DNA from: Parabacteroides sp. PF5-9
GTDB lineage: Bacteria; Bacteroidota; Bacteroidia; Bacteroidales; Tannerellaceae
Assembly (NCBI RefSeq): GCF_029893105.1
Contig: NZ_JARXWG010000010.1
Location: 48,625-112,624 of the forward strand
Direction of reading: 5' to 3'
Length of the DNA: 64,000 bases
Shown here piece by piece: positions 8,650 to 17,230 of the stretch. The position numbers and the translations under genes were made by a program. Each line of letters opens with the position of its first letter. Position 1 is the first letter of the stretch. The notes below the pieces were generated by a model. The model was not told where the DNA came from. It worked only from the letters and a program-made list of their open reading frames with translations, and did no database searches.

Positions 8650-9807
8650 ATGCTCAAAGGTGTATTTCCGGTAGAAAAGTTCAACACGATACCGACTCCA
8701 TTTTACTACTACGATGTGGATTTATTGCAAGAGACGTTAGATTTTGCAAAAACAGAAGCTGACAAATATAGTTTTCATCTTCATTATGCCGTAAAAGCCA
8801 ATGCTAACCCCCGCATTTTATCTATCATCTCCGGTTATGGGATGGGAGCAGATTGCGTGAGTGGCGGAGAAATTCAGGCGGCACTTGATGCAGGATTTCC
8901 GGCTCAGAAAATCGTTTTTGCCGGAGTAGGTAAAGCCGATTGGGAGATCAATCTGGGATTAGACCATGACATTTTTTGTTTTAATATCGAATCAGCAGCA
9001 GAACTGGCCATTATCAATGAACTCGCTACTGCTAAAGGAAAGATAGCCTCCATCGCTCTGCGTATCAATCCGGAGGTAGATGCACATACCCATATAAAGA
9101 TTACCACCGGAATGAAAGAAAATAAATTCGGTATCAATTTAAGTATGGTCGGTCAAGTCCTGGAAGAATTAAAGACATTGAAAAATGTCAGACTAATCGG
9201 TATTCACAGTCATATCGGATCACAAATTACGGATATGTCGGCCTTCCGTAATCTGGCTATTCGCTTCAATGAAATACAGGATGAGTTGGAAGAGATGGGT
9301 GTTGTAGTGGAGCACATTAATTTTGGCGGTGGACTGGGAGTCGATTATTACCACCCAAACCACATCCCTACGCCCGCTTTTGATAATTATTTTGCCGTAT
9401 TCCACAAATTATTACGGATTCGCCCCGGACAACAGGTTCATTTTGAACCGGGACGATCCATCACGGCACAGTGCGGCAGTCTGATCTCTAAAGTACTTTA
9501 TATCAAAGAGGGAGAAGTCAAAAAATTTGCCATTCTTGATGCCGGATTTACCGAACTGCTCCGACCTGCTATGTATGATGCGTATCATCGGATGGAGAAT
9601 ATCAGCAATGATGATCCGGTTGAAATCTACGATGTCGTAGGACCTATCTGTGAATCTTCTGATGTATTCGGAAAAGATGTCGAATTGAACAAAGCCCATC
9701 GGGGTGATCTGATTGCCCTTCGTTCGGCAGGTGCTTATGGTGAAGTGATGGCTTCACAATATAATTGTCGTAGTTTGCCTAAAGCCTATTTTTCTGATAC
9801 CCTATAA
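8650..9807 (+). CDS. lysA: Diaminopimelate decarboxylase
   Basis: PLP enzyme converting meso-diaminopimelate to L-lysine. Fold type III alanine-racemase-like barrel: the cofactor lysine is Lys49 in HYAVKANANP; HSHIGSQ and the glycine loop NFGGGLGVDY follow; the second-domain FEPGRSI and the substrate Cys motif GPICESSDVFG are present, with YGEVMASQYN near the end. At 385 residues it is slightly short for the family but complete. Together with lysC and the distant dapB at 34.5 kb it covers the first and last steps of lysine synthesis. The next gene starts 2 bp after its stop. Confidence 0.96.
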   Translation: MLKGVFPVEKFNTIPTPFYYYDVDLLQETLDFAKTEADKYSFHLHYAVKANANPRILSIISGYGMGADCVSGGEIQAALDAGFPAQKIVFAGVGKADWEINLGLDHDIFCFNIESAAELAIINELATAKGKIASIALRINPEVDAHTHIKITTGMKENKFGINLSMVGQVLEELKTLKNVRLIGIHSHIGSQITDMSAFRNLAIRFNEIQDELEEMGVVVEHINFGGGLGVDYYHPNHIPTPAFDNYFAVFHKLLRIRPGQQVHFEPGRSITAQCGSLISKVLYIKEGEVKKFAILDAGFTELLRPAMYDAYHRMENISNDDPVEIYDVVGPICESSDVFGKDVELNKAHRGDLIALRSAGAYGEVMASQYNCRSLPKAYFSDTL

Positions 9808-9809
9808 AA

Positions 9810-10991
9810 GTGGAAAATCTATTTGTATTCAATCACTTCGAATTATATCTGATCGGTATAACAACTCTACTTTGCTGTATTCAATTGTTGTATCTATCGG
9901 TGACGTATGCCCGTCCGTTGCGTTTCAAACGAAAAAAGAAAAACAAACCGGTCGACGAAGTTGCGTTCCCTCCCGTATCGGTGATCGTGTACGCTAAAAA
10001 TGAATCGGAAAATCTGCGGAAACATCTGCCTGTATTATTGACACAAGAGTATCCCGAATATGAAATTATCGTTGTCAACGACGGGTCTACAGATGAAAGC
10101 GACGATATCCTGAAAATGCTCGAACAGGAGCATAAAAACCTGTATCATACATTTACCCCTGAAAATGTCAAATACCTGAGCCGTAAAAAACTGGCATTAA
10201 CTCTGGGTATCAAAGCAGCCAAACACGACATTTTACTCTTTACAGAAGCTGATTGTCTCCCCTTGAGCCCGAACTGGATCGCATCGATGGCGACGAATTA
10301 CACCACCGAGACATCTATCATGTTAGGGTTTTGCGCTTACGGGAAATACAAAGGTTTCCTGCATAAACTGATCGCCTACGACAACCTGGTCAACGGACTA
10401 CAGGCTATTTCTGCAGCGCTCTCCGGTACGCCTTATACCGGAGATGGACGTAACTTATCCTATAAAAAAGAACTCTTTTTTGCCAATAACGGATATCAGA
10501 AATCATTGAATCTACATGCCGGTGACGACGATCTATTCGTCAATCAGGTTGCCACAAAACGGAATACCCGGATCACATACAATCCGGAGAGTATCATGCA
10601 GATGTCAAAAATAGAACGTTTTAATAGATGGAAAGAGATGAAAGTGTCACGTGCCGCTACCCAACATCATTATAAAGGAGGCATGCTTTTCTTTTATCGT
10701 TTAAACGATCTGTTTTTCCTCCTTTTCGCTTTAGCTGTATTTTTTTCAATCTATGTCGGTGTCACCGGAAATTGGCTCATTGCGGTGTTTGCCGCTCTCT
10801 TATACCTGCTGCGGGGCGTTGTGAAATCAACCATCTTCCATAAATCAGCCAAGATATTGCAACAAAAAACAGTGACCAAATGGCTGTTTTTCCTTGACTA
10901 CGCCCTTCCGGCATTCAATCTCTATGTCTACATCTATCGGATGTTCAGGGGAAAGAACGACTATACATTCCGATTATTGGAAGGAAAATAA
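9810..10991 (+). CDS. Membrane glycosyltransferase, family 2
   Basis: GT-A glycosyltransferase that transfers sugars from nucleotide donors, probably for an envelope or capsular polysaccharide. There is one N-terminal membrane segment (about residues 12-32), a catalytic domain with VIVYAKNESENLRKHLP, IIVVNDGSTDESD, the DXD-like TEADCLPL and the acceptor-side HAGDDDLF, then two or three C-terminal membrane helices (about 295-385). The start is GTG at 9810, only 2 bp after lysA; no ATG fits as well. The position right behind lysA implies cotranscription. Specific product unknown. Confidence 0.85.
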   Translation: MENLFVFNHFELYLIGITTLLCCIQLLYLSVTYARPLRFKRKKKNKPVDEVAFPPVSVIVYAKNESENLRKHLPVLLTQEYPEYEIIVVNDGSTDESDDILKMLEQEHKNLYHTFTPENVKYLSRKKLALTLGIKAAKHDILLFTEADCLPLSPNWIASMATNYTTETSIMLGFCAYGKYKGFLHKLIAYDNLVNGLQAISAALSGTPYTGDGRNLSYKKELFFANNGYQKSLNLHAGDDDLFVNQVATKRNTRITYNPESIMQMSKIERFNRWKEMKVSRAATQHHYKGGMLFFYRLNDLFFLLFALAVFFSIYVGVTGNWLIAVFAALLYLLRGVVKSTIFHKSAKILQQKTVTKWLFFLDYALPAFNLYVYIYRMFRGKNDYTFRLLEGK

Positions 10992-11029
10992 CCTCCCTGT
11001 CTATTTCTGTCTATGGATGAAAATGGAAT

Positions 11030-11065
11030 AGATCAAGCCAACAACCTGCTTGATCTCTTTTTTTT
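11030..11065 (+). terminator. Rho-independent terminator after the lysC-lysA-GT operon
   Basis: AGATCAAGC (11030-11038) pairs with GCTTGATCT (11048-11056) over a 9-nt loop and is followed by a run of eight T. It ends the rightward operon before the convergent rplS. Confidence 0.85.
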
Positions 11066-11219
11066 ATCCGGATACCCTATCTGTTTTATCCAGATACCCT
11101 AACTGTTTTTGCGAATCAATTAATCGTCTAACAGTTGGTAGACGATTAGGCAACAGTTGATAGACGAAAGTGCACCAATTGGTAGACGAAAGTGACACAG
11201 CTGTTAGACGATTAATTGA
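11065..11219. repeat. 22-bp-period intergenic array, family A copy 1
   Basis: The stretch can be read in one 22-bp register. Two tandem units TATCCrGATACCCTAwCTGT start at 11065 and 11087. The core TAGACGA starts at 11139, 11161, 11183 and 11205, exactly 22 bp apart, and one inverted core TCGTCTA lies at 11124. The ends 11116-11134 and 11201-11219 are perfect 19-nt inverted repeats. It lies between the convergent glycosyltransferase and rplS genes. The rest of that 470-bp gap holds the two terminators and the short motif at 11324. Confidence 0.85.
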
Positions 11220-11323
11220 CCCACACAAAAAAATCCAATGATTGGAACGGTTGGGTGAAGAGAACTGCTCCTTTTCTGAACGTAATTAACGTAAATTTGA
11301 TATAAAGATTTAATCCTTCCATT

Positions 11324-11360
11324 TTCTTCCATTCAGAGACCCATTACTTATAACTCACAT
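11324..11360. repeat. Dispersed ~30-nt motif, copy 1
   Basis: The stretch TTCTTCCATTC, a short variable part, then ACCCATTACTTATAACTC also occurs at 43323-43353. Both copies are intergenic and both lie next to larger repeat structures. Function unknown. Confidence 0.6.
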
Positions 11361-11408
11361 CAATAAGAGCGGAGGAGAAGAAAGGATTAAATGAGTTTTG
11401 AATAAAAC

Positions 11409-11437
11409 AAAAAGCCACCCCCTCTCAGGGATGGCTT
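11409..11437 (-). terminator. Terminator of rplS
   Basis: On the minus strand AAGCCATCCCTGAGAGG forms a stem with the GGGTGGCTT side and ends in a T-rich tail (TTTTTGTTTT), 27 bp after the rplS stop. Confidence 0.8.
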
Positions 11438-11463
11438 CTCGTATGGCAATCGAACCGGAGTAA

Positions 11464-11811
11464 TTATACTCTTCTTTCTTTGATTCTTGCTTTCTTTCCG
11501 GTAAGTGCACGCAAATAGTACAATTTTGCACGACGTACTTTACCCAATTTGTTCACTGTGATGCTTTCAATGAATGGAGATTCTATTGGGAAAATTCTTT
11601 CCACACCTACATTCTCAGACATCTTACGAACGGTGAAACGTTTTTTATCTCCATGACCGGAAATACGTATCACCACACCTCTGTACTGCTGAATACGTTC
11701 TTTGTTACCCTCTTTAATACGGTAAGCTACTGTAATCGTATCTCCACTTTTAAATGCTGGATACTCTTTTTGGGTAGCAAACGCCTCTTCTGCAATTTTA
11801 ATTAAGTCCAT
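11464..11811 (-). CDS. rplS: 50S ribosomal protein L19
   Basis: L19 sits at the 30S/50S interface. The 115-residue protein has the family motifs AFKSGDTITVAYRIKEG, RIQQYRGVVIR and VGVERIFPIESPFIESI, plus the basic end LYYLRALTGKKARIKE. The length is normal. It is monocistronic here: trmD and rimM, its partners in many bacteria, are absent, as is common in Bacteroidetes. A strong hairpin terminator follows. Upstream on the minus strand a TTACTTTG box about 80 bp before the ATG is a one-mismatch match to the -7 consensus. Confidence 0.97.
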   Translation of the reverse strand: MDLIKIAEEAFATQKEYPAFKSGDTITVAYRIKEGNKERIQQYRGVVIRISGHGDKKRFTVRKMSENVGVERIFPIESPFIESITVNKLGKVRRAKLYYLRALTGKKARIKERRV

Positions 11812-11947
11812 TGTTATAGCTTTTTAATGTATTTTTTTAACGAAACGCAATGTAACGGGTCACTCTTTCCCGACAGAGATTACGTAAAGCGGATGCAAAG
11901 TAACAAAACATTTATGAAACAACCAAAAAGACCTGCAACAAAATCGT

Positions 11948-12721
11948 TTACAATTGCGAATAGGGCAATGGTGAAAAGAAAATACTCTGATTATTCGTTG
12001 CCGTATGGGCATATTCTTTCAGCCCTCTGATACGTTGCCAGTCAGGATGTTTGCTGAACTCCGTCCATGCGGCACTACGCGCCTCTTCATCTTTATACCA
12101 AAGCAGATACATCAATGCCGGCATCCGGGGGCCGGCCAGAATCTCTCCGTAACAGACCGAATTGACGCCCACCTTATCGAAGATATCAATCTCATCGACA
12201 TTAAACATTCTTACCTTGCGTTGATTGGCCTCTTCATTGGGGCTATGGTAGATACGTATCTCAAACAATCCGCGATTTTTATCCGGCTCGCGGTGTGTGG
12301 GTATTTTATCAAAAGCTTCACACAGATAAGTCTCTATATTGGAATAAACCGGCGCTGGCGCTGTTGCGTCATAAAACGGTTGAGCCGCCTGCATAAAAGC
12401 TTGATCTTTCCAGATATCCTTCTTAAGCTGATAATAAGTCGACATATCCGGATAGATGAATAACAACCATCGCTGTTCGACTTCTTCCTTTTTATACAAA
12501 CTAAAAGCGCCTACTTTGACCTTTTTACGGTTATAAAAAGGAATCAATACATCTTTAAAAAATGGATCCAATGAAGCACCATTACCAGTTAAAGTATAAA
12601 CACGCCATTCGTAAATCTCCTTTTGAGATGTCGGAATGACAGAAGTGGTTGATGCGACACAATTTACAGCAGGAATAGCAGCCAGTGTGGTGGCCACTTT
12701 CATAAAGTTTCTTCTTTTCAT
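11948..12721 (-). CDS. NIPSNAP family protein with export signal
   Basis: The N-terminus MKRRNFMKVATTLAAIPAV is a twin-arginine-like signal. The rest (257 residues) carries two NIPSNAP ferredoxin-like domains: the first begins YEWRVYTLTGNG and the second GLFEIRIYHSPNE, with FSKHPDWQRIRGL near the end. NIPSNAP proteins belong to the dimeric alpha/beta barrel superfamily; their biochemical role in bacteria is not settled. It stands alone, divergent from the GH3 fusion gene, with back-to-back promoter boxes in the 97-bp gap. Confidence 0.8.
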   Translation of the reverse strand: MKRRNFMKVATTLAAIPAVNCVASTTSVIPTSQKEIYEWRVYTLTGNGASLDPFFKDVLIPFYNRKKVKVGAFSLYKKEEVEQRWLLFIYPDMSTYYQLKKDIWKDQAFMQAAQPFYDATAPAPVYSNIETYLCEAFDKIPTHREPDKNRGLFEIRIYHSPNEEANQRKVRMFNVDEIDIFDKVGVNSVCYGEILAGPRMPALMYLLWYKDEEARSAAWTEFSKHPDWQRIRGLKEYAHTATNNQSIFFSPLPYSQL

Positions 12722-12762
12722 GAAGTAGCAGAATTAGATTTATTATGAATTATCAAAGCATC

Positions 12763-12770
12763 CAAAGGTA
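12763..12770 (-). promoter_or_regulatory. Putative -7 box of the NIPSNAP gene
   Basis: TACCTTTG on the minus strand, 41 bp before the start codon, matches TAnnTTTG. Confidence 0.5.
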
Positions 12771-12791
12771 ACGATATTCTGATAATTTTCT

Positions 12792-12799
12792 TACTTTTG
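12792..12799 (+). promoter_or_regulatory. Putative -7 box of the GH3 fusion gene
   Basis: TACTTTTG, 20 bp before the ATG at 12819, matches TAnnTTTG. It is divergent from the box at 12763. Confidence 0.5.
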
Positions 12800-12818
12800 A
12801 TCTGAATTTACCAGGGGA

Positions 12819-15800
12819 ATGAGAATGAGGAACGTTTTTATAATCATAATCTGTTGTGTAGCTGTATTATCCGCCAAAGGCCAAACTGTTCCCGAACTTT
12901 ATCGAAAGGTTGACCAAGAGAAGATGAACCATTGGGCCGATTCGGTATTCGACACATTAAGTTTCGACGAACGAATCGGACAATTAATTATGGTTATCGC
13001 CAATCCGACGACCGACAATCGCAACATGCAACGCCTGACGCGTTATGTGAACGAGATCAAAATCGGAGGTATTCTTTTTCACAAAGGCAATCCGGTCACA
13101 CAAGCCGATGTCACCAACCGGGTACAAAAAATAGCCAAACTACCCTTATTGGTCTCTTTAGATGGCGAATGGGGGCTGTCCATGCGCTTAAGTGGAACGA
13201 CCCGTTTCCCTAAAAATATGATGTTAGGAGCGATTGAAGACAATAGCCTGATAGAGGCGTATGGGAAAGAGGTCGGTCGCCAATGCCGTGAAATGGGTAT
13301 CCATATCAACTTTGCACCCTCCATGGATGTCAACAGTAATATGGAGAATCCGGTGATCGGATTACGTTCGTTTGGAGAAGATCCCGATGCCGTATCCGAA
13401 AAAGGAATCGCTTATGCACGCGGCATAGAGGGGATGAATGTGCTTTCTGTCGCCAAGCATTTTCCCGGACATGGAGATACCTCCGAAGATTCACACCATA
13501 CCTTACCTGTAGTTCGTCACGATAAATACCGATTAGACAGCCTCGAATTATTACCGTTCAAACGTTACATCTACGAAGGGTTCGGCGGTATGATGACCGG
13601 TCATTTGCATGTCCCGGCTTTAGACAAGACACCTAATCCGGCCTCTCTCTCGCACACCATTGTTTCCGGTTTACTGAAAGAGCAGTTAGGTTTTCAGGGC
13701 TTATATTTTACAGATGCCTTAGCCATGAAAGGAGCCTCAACAAAAACAAAAGACAATATCTCGGTCAAGGCCTTATTAGCCGGAAACGATATTCTTTTAG
13801 CCTCCGCAACCCCGATCAACGATTTCGAAGCGATAAAAAATGCGATCAATGAAGGGATCTTAGATCTGCAGGAAATAGAAGCAAAATGTTTGAAAATACT
13901 ACGCTATAAATACATTCTGGGGTTAAACCAGTATAAACCGGTAGCGATCAAAGGGCTATCCGACAGAATCAATTCTTCACATGCCGAATGGTTAGCCTCC
14001 CGATTAAATGCAGAAGCGATTACGCTGCTTAAAAATGATTCCGCAATCATACCTTTAAAAGAACTGAATAAAAAGAAAATAGCCGTGCTCTCTATCGGAG
14101 ATGTTGTGGGCAATGAGTTCCAACAGATGTTAAACCGTTACGATTCGGTCGCCTGCTTCAGTATCGTACAGAGTTCCAATGCAACACATATTCAACGGGT
14201 ATACAACCAACTCCAACAATATGATCTGATTATCTGCAGTATTCATACCGTTCGTATTCCTGAAGCACCTGCATTAAAACAATTAGCAGAAAAGAAAGAG
14301 GTCATTTTCTCCTTCTTTACCCTCCCCTACTTCTGTAAAGATTACAGCAGTACCAAAAAGGCTAAAGCCCTTATTATGGGGTATGAAGCAACTCCTTTGG
14401 CCATGAAATTCGCTGCACAATTGATTTTCGGAGGAATACCGGCCAAAGGAAAACTTCCTGTTTCTATTCCGGATCTCTATTTTGCCGGAACAGGGATATT
14501 TACAGAAAAAACACGATTGGGCTACCATGAACCCGAAGAGGTTGGTATGAACGCCGCACGTTTGGAAGTCATCGATAAAATTGTTGCCGAAGGGTTAGAA
14601 GAAAAAGCCTATCCCGGTTGTCAGGTACTGATTGCTAAAGAGGGACAGATCATCTATCATAAATCTTTCGGATATTTTGATTTCAATAAAAGCCAACGCG
14701 TCACCGAAAAATCGGTTTACGATCTCGCTTCTGCCTCTAAAGCTGCTGGCACTCTGTTAGCTGTAATAAATGCTTTTGATGAAAAGAAGTTTACCTTGGA
14801 GAGCAAGATTTCAGACTATATCCCCTCATTAAAAGGTTCCAACAAAGAAAACCTCAAAATTAAAGAGTTGCTCTATCATCAATCGGGACTCATTCCAACC
14901 ATCAACTTTTATTTAAAAGCGATTGATCCCGACAGCTATCAGGGCAGTTTATACAGCAACACCAAAAGCACCTCCTTCCCCGCTCGCTTCGATGCAAAAA
15001 CATATGCACGTAACGACTTTTCTTTTTTACCCAATCTGGTTTCTAAATCGCCTAAAGAAGGTTTCTCAACCAAAGTGGCCCATCATTTTTATCTGCACGA
15101 CTCATTCAAAGATACTATCATACAAACCATTAAAGAGTCTAAATTAGGTACTCGCGGAAAATATGCATACAGCTGTATTAATTTTATTCTGCTTAAGATG
15201 ATGGTAGAAAACCAGTTGAACCAACCGATGGATCAACTGTTAAACAATCAGTTCTATAGTCGTCTGGGCGCGTGGCGAATGACCTACAATCCGCTTCATA
15301 CCATCGACTCACTACATATTGTGCCGACCGAAAACGATCAGTTCCTCCGGCGACAACTGCTTCGTGGACATGTGCACGATGAGGCGGCAGCTTTTCAGGG
15401 AGGGGTTTCCGGTAATGCCGGTTTATTCTCCAACGCCAACGATCTGGCAAAGGTCGTTGCGATCTTTTTGAATCAGGGCGTTTATGGTGATGAACGTTTT
15501 CTTTCTGCAGAGAGTTGTCTGCTTTTTACAGAGAGTAAAAGTCCGACCTGCCATCGTGGATTGGGGTTTGACAAACCCAGGCCGGATAACCCGAAAGCTT
15601 CGTCTTGTGGCGAACTTGCTCCCAAGTCGGTCTATGGACATACCGGATTTACCGGAACTTGTTTTTGGGTCGATCCCGAGAATCAACTGATCTATATTTT
15701 CCTGAGCAACCGGGTCAACCCGACACGGGCCAACAACAAACTCAGCACGTTGGATATCCGAACCAGGATACAAGATGCGATCTATAAATCTTTTTATTAA
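12819..15800 (+). CDS. Secreted GH3 beta-N-acetylglucosaminidase-like protein fused to a beta-lactamase-fold domain
   Basis: A 993-residue two-enzyme fusion. After a signal peptide (VFIIIICCVAVLSAKG) comes a GH3 barrel with the NagZ-type histidine loop KHFPGHGDT plus DSHH (about residue 212) and the nucleophile Asp in YFTDALAMKG (about 297), then a GH3 C-terminal domain to about 560. Residues 575-990 form a class C beta-lactamase/esterase-like domain with nucleophile motif SASK (about 638), YSC in place of YxN (about 783) and GHTGFTG (about 939). The first part should cleave N-acetylglucosamine from peptidoglycan or related glycans in the periplasm; the second may be an esterase or peptidase. 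The fusion recurs in Bacteroidetes; real substrates are inferred. Confidence 0.88.
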   Translation: MRMRNVFIIIICCVAVLSAKGQTVPELYRKVDQEKMNHWADSVFDTLSFDERIGQLIMVIANPTTDNRNMQRLTRYVNEIKIGGILFHKGNPVTQADVTNRVQKIAKLPLLVSLDGEWGLSMRLSGTTRFPKNMMLGAIEDNSLIEAYGKEVGRQCREMGIHINFAPSMDVNSNMENPVIGLRSFGEDPDAVSEKGIAYARGIEGMNVLSVAKHFPGHGDTSEDSHHTLPVVRHDKYRLDSLELLPFKRYIYEGFGGMMTGHLHVPALDKTPNPASLSHTIVSGLLKEQLGFQGLYFTDALAMKGASTKTKDNISVKALLAGNDILLASATPINDFEAIKNAINEGILDLQEIEAKCLKILRYKYILGLNQYKPVAIKGLSDRINSSHAEWLASRLNAEAITLLKNDSAIIPLKELNKKKIAVLSIGDVVGNEFQQMLNRYDSVACFSIVQSSNATHIQRVYNQLQQYDLIICSIHTVRIPEAPALKQLAEKKEVIFSFFTLPYFCKDYSSTKKAKALIMGYEATPLAMKFAAQLIFGGIPAKGKLPVSIPDLYFAGTGIFTEKTRLGYHEPEEVGMNAARLEVIDKIVAEGLEEKAYPGCQVLIAKEGQIIYHKSFGYFDFNKSQRVTEKSVYDLASASKAAGTLLAVINAFDEKKFTLESKISDYIPSLKGSNKENLKIKELLYHQSGLIPTINFYLKAIDPDSYQGSLYSNTKSTSFPARFDAKTYARNDFSFLPNLVSKSPKEGFSTKVAHHFYLHDSFKDTIIQTIKESKLGTRGKYAYSCINFILLKMMVENQLNQPMDQLLNNQFYSRLGAWRMTYNPLHTIDSLHIVPTENDQFLRRQLLRGHVHDEAAAFQGGVSGNAGLFSNANDLAKVVAIFLNQGVYGDERFLSAESCLLFTESKSPTCHRGLGFDKPRPDNPKASSCGELAPKSVYGHTGFTGTCFWVDPENQLIYIFLSNRVNPTRANNKLSTLDIRTRIQDAIYKSFY

Positions 15801-15826
15801 TCCGATTATATACAAGCTACCAAAAC

Positions 15827-16861
15827 ATGTTATTCGGCCACGGCGACGACCACTACAACACACAACATATCATTAAAATAAATTTCAGTTCGAATGTCTG
15901 GTACGGTGCCAATCATGACCGGCTAAAAAAGCATCTGTTCGACAACTTCACCCAATTAAGACGATACCCCGAACCTGACGCTGGTTCGCTAAAAAAAATT
16001 ATTGCCGACCAATCCGGCATACAAGAGAATAATGTAGTTATTACCAACGGCTCCATCACCGCTTTTTATCTATTGGCTCAGGTATGGACAGCTGCGAAAT
16101 CAGCGATTGCTTATCCTTCCTTCGCCGAATATGAAGATGCGTGTAAACGTTTTGGGCATGAGATCAGTTATTTCCCCATAAAAGAGAAGTTCAACAAATT
16201 AATATGCCAAGAAAAGCAGTTGTATTGGATCTGTAATCCGAACAATCCGGACGGTACACTACACACACGGAGTGAATTATTAGAATTAATAACAACCTAT
16301 CCGAAGACAATTTTTATAATCGACCAATCGTATCTCTCATTTACCACAGAAAAACTACTAAAACCAGCCGACATCCATAATCACCCGAACCTGATTCTGG
16401 TTCACTCCATCTCCAAAACTCAAAATGTCCCCGGACTAAGAATCGGATACATTATCGGCGCCTCCGAATTTATCACCCAGATAAATCAATACATTATCCC
16501 CTGGTCTCTAAACACATTTGCCATTGAAGCAGCCAGGTATATTCTGCTTAACCCGCATCAATTCATATTGCCTGTTGATCGCTGGAAAAAAGAGACCACC
16601 GAATTCCTCTCTGCATTAGCCAGCATAGATAATCTGGAGGTATTCCCTACTGCAACCACCTTTTTTCTGGTACGATTAAAAAAAGGAAATGCGCATGAAT
16701 TAAAAAACTATCTATTGGCCAATCACGGTATACTAATCAGAGATGCCTCTAATTTCAGAGGGTTAGATGCCTCATATATCCGTTTATCCACACAAACCCC
16801 TAAAGAAAATAGCGAACTGGTTGATGCAATTCGTCAATGGGAGCAAACTATTGCTCAATAA
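15827..16861 (+). CDS. PLP-dependent aminotransferase-fold enzyme, CobD/HisC-like
   Basis: Fold type I PLP protein of 344 residues. Key parts are VVITNGSITAFYLLAQ (cofactor phosphate region), the CNPNNPDGT motif, and the PLP lysine in HSISKTQNVPGLRIGY. The opening GHGDDHYN and INFSSNVWYGAN with YPEPDAGSLKK are typical of threonine-phosphate decarboxylase CobD (cobalamin side chain) rather than histidinol-phosphate aminotransferase. No other cobalamin gene is nearby, so the role is uncertain, and a HisC function missing from the his cluster cannot be excluded. It starts 26 bp after the GH3 fusion and is probably cotranscribed. Confidence 0.72.
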   Translation: MLFGHGDDHYNTQHIIKINFSSNVWYGANHDRLKKHLFDNFTQLRRYPEPDAGSLKKIIADQSGIQENNVVITNGSITAFYLLAQVWTAAKSAIAYPSFAEYEDACKRFGHEISYFPIKEKFNKLICQEKQLYWICNPNNPDGTLHTRSELLELITTYPKTIFIIDQSYLSFTTEKLLKPADIHNHPNLILVHSISKTQNVPGLRIGYIIGASEFITQINQYIIPWSLNTFAIEAARYILLNPHQFILPVDRWKKETTEFLSALASIDNLEVFPTATTFFLVRLKKGNAHELKNYLLANHGILIRDASNFRGLDASYIRLSTQTPKENSELVDAIRQWEQTIAQ

Positions 16862-16862
16862 A

Positions 16863-16895
16863 AAAGGCTATTCCTTGTCCAGAATAGCCTTTCCT
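16863..16895. terminator. Bidirectional terminator
   Basis: AAAGGCTATTC (16863-16873) pairs with GAATAGCCTTT (16882-16892), a perfect 11-bp stem. T-rich tracts follow in both directions, the minus-strand one being six T, so it can end the rightward PLP gene and the leftward small membrane gene. Confidence 0.85.
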
Positions 16896-16918
16896 TTCTC
16901 TTCAGAATATATCACTTC

Positions 16919-17089
16919 TTACTGAAACTTCTTATTTAAAAAGATATGACCAAGATAGCCAATTATGATAAGAGAAATCCCTGCAATAAGGATTGTGTTC
17001 GACATACCACCTGTCAGAAATGGAACAGCTAATATAACAACACCAATAAGAAGTATTAAGACTCCGAGATATTTAAGTAATGTGTTCAT
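16919..17089 (-). CDS. Small two-helix membrane protein
   Basis: A 56-residue reading frame from ATG at 17089 to TAA. It has two hydrophobic segments, YLGVLILLIGVVILAVPFL and ILIAGISLIIIGYLGHIF, separated by a short TGGMSN turn and ending in a basic LNKKFQ tail. The composition, a clean start and a perfect terminator 25 bp downstream argue that it is real. The family is not one I can name. It is divergent from plsC. Function unknown; a small inner-membrane protein is the safest description. Confidence 0.7.
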   Translation of the reverse strand: MNTLLKYLGVLILLIGVVILAVPFLTGGMSNTILIAGISLIIIGYLGHIFLNKKFQ

Positions 17090-17202
17090 GGTTGATTAAT
17101 ATTTTATTTTATATTTTCTTTTCTAGACGCAAATAAAGCAATAATAACCCGATTCCAAAAATATTTTAGAATAAAAATATCAAAACCATTAAATTTACCC
17201 GC

Positions 17203-17210
17203 TATATTTG
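17203..17210 (+). promoter_or_regulatory. Putative -7 box of plsC
   Basis: TATATTTG matches TAnnTTTG and lies 20 bp before the plsC ATG. Confidence 0.5.
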
Positions 17211-17230
17211 TGTAGCAATATCATCTACAT

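Noticed and set aside
11065..11219. Could the 22-bp arrays be a CRISPR array
   Set aside because: Units are contiguous variants of one sequence with no unique spacers and no cas gene in the window.
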